This document shows, one piece after another, positions 7,252-13,210 of a stretch of DNA of 15,267 nucleotides. The position numbers and the translations under genes were made by a program. Every line of letters begins with the position of its first letter. The stretch's first letter is position 1. Source of the DNA: JBFMAP01 sp964632135 (GTDB lineage Archaea > Micrarchaeota > Micrarchaeia > Burarchaeales > JBFMAP01); contig CAZWEI010000031.1 in NCBI GenBank assembly GCA_964632135.1, positions 1-15,267 on the forward strand. Reading direction: 5' to 3'. The notes under the pieces are model-generated. The model was given only the letters and a program-made list of their open reading frames with translations. It made no database searches and was not told the DNA's origin.

Positions 7252-10020
7252 ATGCTGATGGAAAAGAAACTCGCGCTTATTTCGGCGATAGTTTTTCTCG
7301 TGCTGTTTTTTGGCTGCCTGCACACGAACCCTGAGCAGGAAGTGAGAGTGATAAGCATCTCGCGCGACCTGTCCTGCTATGAGCGCGGGCAGTGCATGTG
7401 CTTCGTGTGCCACAAAGCATCAGAGGAGGTATGGACTTTCAACCCGCTGAATCCGTACCAGATAACCGTGCCGTCGCTTTACGGCGGATGGTGCAGGTTC
7501 GAGAGCTGCAACATCACCCATAGAGTCCAGCCGTTGATAGAGGGAACCGAAATACCACCCACAGGCGACTACCTAAAATTGTTCATGTACGGCCAGGGTC
7601 CCTCGTTTGCCGCGTTCGATGAGGCGAACCCGTACTGCAACAACTCGCTAAGCCTCGCCGTGAGATGGATGATCGGCGACGCGTTTGACCCGCCGACCAT
7701 TCCGCTCGGCTCGCGCGCAGCCTGCTACTTGAAGAACAACGTGATTCCCGCCTACCTGTACTACACGGACGGCACGAACATCGACGCTGTGAGAATGGGC
7801 GCCATAGCAGATGCGCTTGACACGAACGTTTGGGACGAGAACAAGCAGATAGGGCCGGTGATAATCTCGCCTGAAATCGAGTTCGACGCGAGCGACCCGT
7901 TCGTGGTCGACCAGGTAAGGGCGCAGATACGCGCAATCAAGGCGAACTGCGCGGGATGCCTGATTGCGCTCACGCCTCGGGAGAACGACTGGGAAGGGGT
8001 GAACGCGATACTCAACGACACTGCGAACCCCCTGCTCACCGCGGAGATGAATCGCGACGTGAACATGATAGGGCAGATGGCGCTTCTGAACAGGCAGCCC
8101 GAATGCGATTATAGGAAAGCGATTTATGACAAGATGAATTTTTCAAGATGGGCGCTCGCGAACTTCAACAAATCCACGATAATATTTTATTTCGGAATCG
8201 CGAACACCTCGAACGACCTCGCCCCGCCTGGCGGGACTCCCTGCGTGTGGACGAACGAACTGATCGCTGAGGCATTTGATTACCTTTACATACACACGCC
8301 TGACATGGTGGACAGCGGCATAATCGGGCTCGCGTATTACCAGTGGAAGGACGCGAGCCTCAGACCTTACGCGGACTGCGTTACAAACCCTGACCAGACA
8401 AAATGCAGGTTCGGGCTCGTGAACGGCAGTTTTGACGAGAAGCACCCGCAGTTCAACACCTGGTTCCAGAGGTGCCAGGATTATTTCACGGAGACGAACC
8501 TCTCGCAGGTGCCGCTCGTGTTCTCTGAGTACGGGCTTTACGGGACGACGTGCACGTTCGCGACGCTCGTGAACATCTACAGGATTTTCAGGTACACCGT
8601 GGAGCCGATGGGGTTTGATTATAACGTGTTCCTGCCAGAAGAGCAGGTCTTCAGGTGCGATGCCTGCTTCAGCAACGACGAGTATTTCGGCCCGCTGCCT
8701 GCGAAATACCTCGGAGGCGAGACGTCCCCGCCGGTTCCTCTCGGATGGAACGACCCCGTTTGTTTGGACAACAGGTACGACCTTTCTGAGGCAGGGGAGC
8801 AGTGCGACTTCGACCCGCTCGTGATGCGCGCGATCGCGTGGCAGTTGGGAATCAACAACCTGGACCTGATGCTGCCTGTGCTCCCGCAGATGTGCGGCAT
8901 ATGGAACATAATTGCAGAGGACACGCTCGGGGGGTCTTACGATGAAATCACGAGCGGGATGACCACTGAGGACAGGGGCTGGTTCACCATCTTCATGACG
9001 CTGGTTGAATATGGTTGGAGCGGGGGCGCGAACGACGCGTACAACAACTGGCTCCTGCAGAAGGACTGCCCGGCGCCGACTCAGGTTAATTCTTATTGCG
9101 TTTGGATTGTTGAAAACGATGAATGCACTCCGCCGAGAGACCACGCGCACTGGGGCCCGGCCAACGATCCCGACCTCCACGAGTATGACAACGCGGCTTC
9201 TTGCGGCAGCGGGGAGAAATGCACCAACATCTTCGGGGAGGAGTACTGGAGCACGTGCAATTTCGAGTGCTGCGGCGCTGCCGCGGAATTTATAGATGAC
9301 GATGTACTAGCCAACTGCTGCAGGCAGCCCTGCTATACCGGTCCGGCCGACTGCCGCGATGGGGACTGCAACGGGGACGAATCGGACACGTGCTGCGGAA
9401 TGCAGGAGCCTGACGAATTTCCAAAATACGCGTGCACGTGCGAGGGCGCTGTCGCGCCAGGACTCACGACTCCTTTCGCGTGCCAGACGCTCGCGAAGTA
9501 TCAATCAGTTCTGACCACGTGCCCGAACAGCTGCTCGCAGGGGCTAGGGGTCTCGCCTCCAACCGGGCCGGCGGGCGAGTGTCCGTTTGAAAACGGACCT
9601 ATCGCATGTAGTTTCACTATGCCAACAACTGGCTGTTGGACAAGCCCGTTCTGCGACAACAGGATAACTCACTGGCACGGAGGAATTGACATCGCAAATT
9701 CATTGGGAACTGATGTTCGCGCGGCTCACGCAGGCAGGGTTACGTTCGCAGGGCCTTACGGCTCTGCAGGAAACGCCGTTATGATTGTCGGAAATGTCGG
9801 CGCGTGCAATAACGTTAAAACAGTGTATTATCACTTGCGCGATGGCGGTATCATTGTCAACGTTGGCGACAATGTGGCAAGCGGGCAGAAGATTGCGGAG
9901 ATGGGAAGCACAGGACAAAGCACTGGACCGCATCTTCATTTTGAGATTTGGGCTGACGCGAACGACCCGAATTCGAGAATAGACCCATTGCGCGTAGTTT
10001 CATATAGTCAATGTCCCTAG
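7252..10020 (+). CDS. Exported lipoprotein with C-terminal M23 (lysostaphin/LytM-type) metallopeptidase domain
   Basis: A 922-residue protein. Its N-terminus has two lysines, a hydrophobic core and a lipobox-like LFFGC ending at Cys22, so it is probably lipid-anchored outside the membrane. Residues about 80-440 show strand/helix alternation and acidic motifs (SPEIEFD at 206-212; FSEYG at 424-428) that suggest a TIM-barrel glycoside-hydrolase-like fold; this is tentative. Residues about 520-600 (DPLVMRAIAWQLG onward) weakly recall lytic transglycosylases but lack the expected Glu. A region rich in cysteines follows (about 625-770), including a calcium-loop-like CRDGDCNGDES. The C-terminus is an intact M23 domain: HGGID (H809, D813) and GPHLHF (H894, H896) give the zinc and catalytic residues. 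M23 enzymes cut peptide cross-links of peptidoglycan. G+C drops from about 63% (9301-9600) to about 51% (9601-10020), as if the peptidase domain were acquired separately. Met3 (7258) is an alternative start. Confidence 0.88.
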   Translation: MLMEKKLALISAIVFLVLFFGCLHTNPEQEVRVISISRDLSCYERGQCMCFVCHKASEEVWTFNPLNPYQITVPSLYGGWCRFESCNITHRVQPLIEGTEIPPTGDYLKLFMYGQGPSFAAFDEANPYCNNSLSLAVRWMIGDAFDPPTIPLGSRAACYLKNNVIPAYLYYTDGTNIDAVRMGAIADALDTNVWDENKQIGPVIISPEIEFDASDPFVVDQVRAQIRAIKANCAGCLIALTPRENDWEGVNAILNDTANPLLTAEMNRDVNMIGQMALLNRQPECDYRKAIYDKMNFSRWALANFNKSTIIFYFGIANTSNDLAPPGGTPCVWTNELIAEAFDYLYIHTPDMVDSGIIGLAYYQWKDASLRPYADCVTNPDQTKCRFGLVNGSFDEKHPQFNTWFQRCQDYFTETNLSQVPLVFSEYGLYGTTCTFATLVNIYRIFRYTVEPMGFDYNVFLPEEQVFRCDACFSNDEYFGPLPAKYLGGETSPPVPLGWNDPVCLDNRYDLSEAGEQCDFDPLVMRAIAWQLGINNLDLMLPVLPQMCGIWNIIAEDTLGGSYDEITSGMTTEDRGWFTIFMTLVEYGWSGGANDAYNNWLLQKDCPAPTQVNSYCVWIVENDECTPPRDHAHWGPANDPDLHEYDNAASCGSGEKCTNIFGEEYWSTCNFECCGAAAEFIDDDVLANCCRQPCYTGPADCRDGDCNGDESDTCCGMQEPDEFPKYACTCEGAVAPGLTTPFACQTLAKYQSVLTTCPNSCSQGLGVSPPTGPAGECPFENGPIACSFTMPTTGCWTSPFCDNRITHWHGGIDIANSLGTDVRAAHAGRVTFAGPYGSAGNAVMIVGNVGACNNVKTVYYHLRDGGIIVNVGDNVASGQKIAEMGSTGQSTGPHLHFEIWADANDPNSRIDPLRVVSYSQCP

Positions 10021-10059
10021 CGTGAAGATCAAAACGAAGAAACGCCAGGGATGAGATTT

Positions 10060-10103
10060 TTGAGCGAACGTTTCTTTCTCTTTCTCGCGTGAAAGAAAGT
10101 TCC
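10060..10103 (-). other. tRNA-Ser intron 2 (44 nt, position 56/57, T-loop)
   Basis: The exon bases GAGT (51-54) pair with GCTC close to the intron 3' end (last pair T-G). The 3-nt bulges are TCG and AAA, cut after their second base to leave TTC and AAAT, which join to the canonical T-loop TTCAAAT. Inside the intron, GAAC pairs with GTTC and TTTCTTTC with GAAAGAAA, with one unpaired C between. This is a relaxed bulge-helix-bulge. Confidence 0.85.
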
Positions 10104-10149
10104 GAACTCATACTCCCCGTGAGGGGAACCAGATCTCAAGTCTGGCGCG

Positions 10150-10189
10150 TTCGGCGAATTGCGCGCGCTCGAGCGCGCGCAGATAATTT
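10150..10189 (-). other. tRNA-Ser intron 1 (40 nt, position 22/23, D-arm)
   Basis: The exon bases CGGC (G18, G19 and neighbours) pair with GCCG near the 3' end of the intron, giving a 4-bp central helix. AAA on the 5' side and AAC on the 3' side form the two 3-nt bulges. Cutting each bulge after its second base leaves a correct D-arm. This is the bulge-helix-bulge motif cut by archaeal EndA. The outer helix is weak, so it is a relaxed form. The intron body is a perfect palindrome at 10160-10181. Confidence 0.85.
10160..10181. repeat. 22-bp perfect palindrome inside tRNA-Ser intron 1
   Basis: GCGCGCGCTC followed by its exact reverse complement, flanked by a T/A pair, gives 22 bp of perfect dyad symmetry with an XhoI-like CTCGAG centre. 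In the RNA it forms the GC-rich hairpin of the intron. Confidence 0.95.
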
Positions 10190-10235
10190 TTGCCGGATTC
10201 CGCCACCCTGGCGTGAATTATTTGTGGCTCCCGCT

Positions 10236-10245
10236 GTTTTTATTG
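10236..10245 (-). promoter_or_regulatory. Possible TATA box for tRNA-Ser
   Basis: On the minus strand CAATAAAAAC lies 24-33 bases before the first base of the mature tRNA, the usual box A distance for archaeal tRNA genes. The match to consensus is modest. Co-transcription from uS10 is the alternative, although a T-rich stretch near 10271-10281 follows that gene. Confidence 0.3.
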
Positions 10246-10293
10246 TTATCGTTCGTTTTATTTGCTCCTTAGAAAAAGAATCTCTCTCCAATC

Positions 10294-10599
10294 TCATTCC
10301 AAACTTATTTCAATGTGAACCGTGTCAGGAACCTTCACGCGCATAATCTGCCTGAGCGTGCGTTCATCACCGGCAACATCAATCACGCGCTTGTGGATTT
10401 TCATCTCCCATGTTTCGTAGGTGTCGGAGCCGTCCCCGCACGGAGTCCTGCGCGTGACTATCTTCAAACGCTTCGTGGGAAGAGGAACAGGCCCTTTCAT
10501 CTCGACTCCAGTCGCCTTCGTGATTTCCCTTATCTGGGCGCAGACGTCGTCGACCTCTTTCGGGTTTTTGCCTACCAATTTTATTCGCGCCTTGCCCAT
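10294..10599 (-). CDS. rps10: Small ribosomal subunit protein uS10 (S10P)
   Basis: A 101-residue protein of the usual archaeal S10 length. It starts MGKARIKLVGKNPKEVDDVC and carries the family blocks GPVPLPTKRLKIVTRRTPCGDG, ETWEMKIHKRVIDV and MRVKVPDTVHIEISLE. The RRTPCGDGSxTYExWEMRIHKR stretch is characteristic of the archaeal/eukaryotic form (uS10/S20e). The protein is part of the 30S head. The gene lies 71 bases downstream of EF-1 alpha on the same strand, as in many archaea, with tRNA-Ser 81 bases beyond it. A GAGGCTGG stretch precedes the ATG and may serve as ribosome site. A T-rich tract separates it from EF-1 alpha, so its expression may rely on read-through. Confidence 0.97.
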   Translation of the reverse strand: MGKARIKLVGKNPKEVDDVCAQIREITKATGVEMKGPVPLPTKRLKIVTRRTPCGDGSDTYETWEMKIHKRVIDVAGDERTLRQIMRVKVPDTVHIEISLE

Positions 10600-10643
10600 A
10601 CAAACACCAGCCTCGGGTGGTTCTCATCGCAGGGTGAGAAACC

Positions 10644-10670
10644 GGAAAAGAAAACAAAAAACAAATCAAA
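10644..10670 (-). terminator. T-rich tract after EF-1 alpha (candidate archaeal intrinsic terminator or attenuator)
   Basis: Directly after the EF-1 alpha stop the minus strand reads TTTGATTTGTTTTTTG, then TTTTCTTTTCC. Archaeal RNA polymerase stops at such T-runs without needing a hairpin. No good TATA box lies between it and uS10, so partial termination would lower uS10 relative to EF-1 alpha. The effect is inferred. Confidence 0.45.
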
Positions 10671-11948
10671 TTACGCCGCTGCTCTCGGCGTTATTTCAAG
10701 CACAACTCCGGCAGCAACGGTCTGCCCCATGTCCCTCACGGCAAACCTCCCGAGCTGCGGGAATTCCTGGAACTTCTCTACGACAACAGGCCTCAATGGC
10801 TTTATTTTGACGATTGCAACGTCGCCGGTCTTTATGAAGTCCGGATTTTTCTGCTGCGTTTGGCCTGTCTTTGGATCCTTCTTTTCGAGTATTTCGGTGA
10901 TGGTGCACGCGACCTGCACCGTGTGTATGTGGAACACTGGCGTGTAGCCTTTTGCGATTGCGGTCGGGTGCTCGAGCACGACGAGTTGCGCCGTGAATTC
11001 CTGCGCGACCGTGGGCGGGTTTGATGCAAGGCCGACAACTTCCCCTCTCTTTATGTCCTTCTTGTCGACGCCCTTCACGTTGAAGCCCACGTTGTCCCCG
11101 GGCTTTGCCTCTGTAAGCGGCTGGTGGTGCATCTCGATTGATTTCACCTCTCCCTTCGCGCCGGAGGGCATGAACACAACGACGTCGTTCGGGTGCATTA
11201 CCCCGGTCTCAACCCTCCCCACCGGAACCGTTCCGTGTCCCGTGATTGTGAAAACGTCCTGCACAGGAAGCCTGAGCGGTTTCTCCGTCGGCTTCTGCGG
11301 AACCTTCAGCGTGTCGAATGACTCAACAAGAGACATGCCCGTGTACCACGGCGTTTTGTCGGTGCTTCTTTTCGCGATGTTCGCGCCGTCGTAGGCGGAG
11401 ATGGGAATGAACGGAATCGTGTCGGTCTTGTACCCTATCGTCTTAAGAAGCGCGGTAAGGTGCATCTTGATGTCCTCGTATTTCACGCGGTCGTAATTCA
11501 CAGCGTCCATCTTGTTCACAGCGACGATGAGTTGCTGAATCCCGAGAACTTTCGCGAGGAACGCGTGCTCCTTTGTCTGGGGCTGGATGCCCTCTTTCGC
11601 AGAGCAAACGAGAACGGCTGCGTCAGCCTGGGACGCGCCAGTAATCATGTTCTTCACGAAGTCGCGGTGTCCCGGCGCGTCGATGATTGTGAAGTAGTAT
11701 TTCGCCGTCTGGAAGTCGCGGTGCGCGATGTCTATCGTGAGACCCCTCTCGCGCTCCTCCTTCAACTGGTCCATCGCGAACGCGAACTCGAACGTGGGCT
11801 TCCCTATCCTGTCAGCCTCCTCCTTGAGCCGCCTCAGGTCCTGTTCCGAGAGCGCGCCAGTGTCGTACAAAATCCTTCCTACCGTGGTCGACTTTCCGTG
11901 GTCGACGTGACCTATGAATACCATGTTCATGTGCTCTTTTTCGGCCAT
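10671..11948 (-). CDS. tuf: Translation elongation factor EF-1 alpha (aEF1A)
   Basis: A 425-residue GTPase that delivers aminoacyl-tRNA to the ribosome. The motifs are all present: G1 GHVDHGKST (13-21), the switch I stretch ERGLTIDIAHRDF (about 67-79), G3 DAPGH (90-94, catalytic His94), G4 NKMD (145-148) and a SAYDGAN block near 185. The two beta-barrel domains follow (VFTITGHGTVPVGRVETG opens domain 2). The end RFAVRDMGQTVAAGVV is the typical domain 3 closure. The start is the ATG at 11948, eight bases after a strong AAAGGAGG site (complement of 11957-11964). An in-frame TTG at 11954 would sit only two bases from that site. The upstream neighbour on the same strand is GAPDH, 170 bases away, and uS10 is downstream. 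Nothing in it is abnormal. Confidence 0.97.
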   Translation of the reverse strand: MAEKEHMNMVFIGHVDHGKSTTVGRILYDTGALSEQDLRRLKEEADRIGKPTFEFAFAMDQLKEERERGLTIDIAHRDFQTAKYYFTIIDAPGHRDFVKNMITGASQADAAVLVCSAKEGIQPQTKEHAFLAKVLGIQQLIVAVNKMDAVNYDRVKYEDIKMHLTALLKTIGYKTDTIPFIPISAYDGANIAKRSTDKTPWYTGMSLVESFDTLKVPQKPTEKPLRLPVQDVFTITGHGTVPVGRVETGVMHPNDVVVFMPSGAKGEVKSIEMHHQPLTEAKPGDNVGFNVKGVDKKDIKRGEVVGLASNPPTVAQEFTAQLVVLEHPTAIAKGYTPVFHIHTVQVACTITEILEKKDPKTGQTQQKNPDFIKTGDVAIVKIKPLRPVVVEKFQEFPQLGRFAVRDMGQTVAAGVVLEITPRAAA

Positions 11949-11969
11949 ACGCAAAACCTCCTTTCCGTT

Positions 11970-11996
11970 TATTCCTTATTCCTGTCGTATTCCTGT
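11970..11996 (-). repeat. Short direct repeats in the EF-1 alpha leader
   Basis: On the plus strand TATTCCTGT occurs at 11977-11985 and 11988-11996, an 11-bp period close to one helical turn. A shorter copy, TATTCCT, begins at 11970. They lie between the promoter and the ribosome site, so they would be in the transcript leader. A regulatory role is only a possibility. Confidence 0.4.
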
Positions 11997-12036
11997 AATA
12001 CACTCCTTATCCCGTTAGAGACGGAACGTAAAAAGG

Positions 12037-12067
12037 TTACTATATTAACGCGCGACAATTTTTAAAT
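12037..12067 (-). promoter_or_regulatory. Promoter region of EF-1 alpha
   Basis: Two TATA-like elements read on the minus strand: ATTTAAAAAT (12067-12058) and TTAATATAGTAA (12048-12037). Either would give a 5' leader of roughly 65-90 bases before the ATG at 11948. The first matches archaeal box A better. Confidence 0.5.
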
Positions 12068-12118
12068 GTTTCTGTGTTGCGCGCGCCGAATTACCGAGGT
12101 GAAATTGGTTGTTCGTGT

Positions 12119-13120
12119 TCATTTGTAGATATATTTCACGAGGTCCACCAGCCGGCAGGAGTAACCCCACTCGTTGTCGTACCACGAGAGCGTCTTCAGA
12201 AAGTTTCCCTTTCCGCCAATAACCTGCGTGGAGAGCGCGTCGAATATGGAGGAGTGCGGGTTTCCTATGATGTCTATGGAAACGAGAGGCTCCTCGGTGT
12301 ATTGGAGTATTCCTTTCATCGGCCCGTCCGCCGCAGCCTTCACTGCTGCGTTCACGTCCTCGCGCGCGACATCCTTGTTCAGCACGGTCACGAGGTCGTT
12401 CACAGAGCCGTCAGGAATCGGGACGCGGAGCGCGATTCCATCGAGTTTTCCTTTCAACTCAGGAATCACCTCCCCGATTGCCTTCGCCGCGCCGGTGGTT
12501 GTCGGAATGATGGAAACCGCTGCGGCGCGCGCGCGCCTCAAATCCTTGTGCGGCAAATCCAAAATTTTCTGGTCGTTCGTGTAAGCGTGGCATGTCGTCA
12601 TGAAACCATATTTTATTCCGAAGGAATCGTTCAGCACTTTCGCCACAGGCGCGAGGCAGTTCGTGGTGCACGACGCCATGGAGATTATGTTGTGCTTCGC
12701 AGGGTCGTAGATTTTTTCGTTCACACCCAAAACTATTGTCGCATCCGGGTTTTTCGCAGGCGCGGATATGATTACTTTTTTCGCGCCTGCGGTTATGTGC
12801 TTCGCAGCGCCCTCGCGCTCGGTAAACAATCCGGTGGATTCAATCGCAACATCAACGCCCATCGCCTTCCAGGGTAAATTCGCGGGGTCTTTCTCCGCGA
12901 TTACTTTGATTTCCTTTCCATTGACGACGATGGCTCCTTCTTTCGCAGACACTTCGGCGTCGAAAACGCCCTGAACGGAATCGTATTTCAGGAGGTGCGC
13001 GAGCGTCTTCGGGTCAGTGAGGTCATTGACGGCAACGACGTCGAAATTCGCGCGCATCTTCACGGCAGCGCGCAGCACGTTCCTGCCAATCCTTCCAAAA
13101 CCGTTTATCGCAACCTTCAT
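12119..13120 (-). CDS. gap: Glyceraldehyde-3-phosphate dehydrogenase, bacterial/eukaryotic-type (class I)
   Basis: A 333-residue enzyme that interconverts glyceraldehyde-3-phosphate and 1,3-bisphosphoglycerate. It begins MKVAINGFGRIGRNVLRAA (Rossmann GFGRIG, 7-12) and has Asp33 in VNDL, which favours NAD over NADP. The active site SCTTNC carries catalytic Cys151, partnered by His178 in TCHAYT. HKDLRRARAAA and IIPTTTGAAKA bind phosphate, and WYDNEWGYSCR closes the fold. These are the marks of the class I enzyme. Most archaea instead use a distant class II GAPDH, though haloarchaea and some other lineages have class I. The start is the ATG at 13120, with GAGGTGA (complement of 13125-13131) four bases upstream. 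A longer reading from 13183 would include non-conserved residues. It diverges from PGK, the next enzyme of the pathway. Confidence 0.96.
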   Translation of the reverse strand: MKVAINGFGRIGRNVLRAAVKMRANFDVVAVNDLTDPKTLAHLLKYDSVQGVFDAEVSAKEGAIVVNGKEIKVIAEKDPANLPWKAMGVDVAIESTGLFTEREGAAKHITAGAKKVIISAPAKNPDATIVLGVNEKIYDPAKHNIISMASCTTNCLAPVAKVLNDSFGIKYGFMTTCHAYTNDQKILDLPHKDLRRARAAAVSIIPTTTGAAKAIGEVIPELKGKLDGIALRVPIPDGSVNDLVTVLNKDVAREDVNAAVKAAADGPMKGILQYTEEPLVSIDIIGNPHSSIFDALSTQVIGGKGNFLKTLSWYDNEWGYSCRLVDLVKYIYK

Positions 13121-13168
13121 ACCATCACCTCGGCTATGCACGACACATGCACACCAATTACCGTTGAT

Positions 13169-13181
13169 AAATTTAAATAAC
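13169..13181. promoter_or_regulatory. Shared A+T-rich promoter core between GAPDH and PGK
   Basis: AAATTTAAATAAC lies in the 90-bp gap. Read on the plus strand it is about 30-42 bases before the PGK ATG. Read on the minus strand (TTATTTAAATTT) it is about 50-60 bases before the GAPDH ATG. A second A+T-rich run (ATTTTAATTAA) follows at about 13187-13197. One core may serve both genes and so couple consecutive glycolytic enzymes. Confidence 0.45.
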
Positions 13182-13210
13182 ATATCATTTTAATTAACTA
13201 TGGTGGTCGG

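Larger units (their letters stand above)
10043..10212 (-). tRNA. tRNA-Ser (anticodon UGA) with two non-canonical introns
   Basis: Read on the minus strand from 10212. The acceptor stem GCCAGGG pairs perfectly with CCCTGGC (10050-10044), followed by discriminator G at 10043, the serine identity base in archaea. The D-stem is GCG/CGC, the anticodon arm CCAGA-CTTGAGA-TCTGG with anticodon TGA (10138-10136), the long variable arm of a class II tRNA TCCCC-TCAC-GGGGA, and the T-stem ATGAG/CTCAT. The D-loop and T-loop become normal only after removing 40 nt at position 22/23 and 44 nt at 56/57. The D-loop then reads GAATCCGGCAA, with G18G19, and the T-loop the canonical TTCAAAT. The mature length is 86 nt, and CCA is not encoded. 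The gene reads UCA and probably other UCN codons. It follows EF-1 alpha and uS10, an order I recall from Thermococcales. Intron removal would need the archaeal splicing endonuclease. Confidence 0.95.

Noticed and set aside
8800..9065. Lytic transglycosylase (SLT) domain in the M23 lipoprotein
   Set aside because: Only a loose resemblance (DPLVMRAIAWQ), and the catalytic Glu expected after the Gln is absent, so it is not listed as a domain call.
10127..10145. Plus-strand stem CCAGA/TCTGG whose loop contains TCA, as if a UGA-reading tRNA on the plus strand
   Set aside because: On the plus strand the loop lacks the invariant T33 and no acceptor or T-arm fits. On the minus strand the same arm is a normal serine anticodon arm in a complete tRNA.
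10160..10181. GC palindrome read as an intrinsic terminator for the M23 gene
   Set aside because: It lies 140 bases past the stop, inside the tRNA gene on the other strand, and is fully explained as the body of intron 1.
10315..10947. Plus-strand open frame of 210 codons opposite uS10 and EF-1 alpha
   Set aside because: It is antisense to two certain, conserved genes and its translation has no family features. Long shadow frames are expected in this codon usage.
13121..13183. N-terminal extension of GAPDH from an upstream start at 13183
   Set aside because: GAPDH homologues begin at the MKVAINGFGRIG block, and a strong GAGGTGA site precedes that ATG. The extra 21 residues come from the promoter region.
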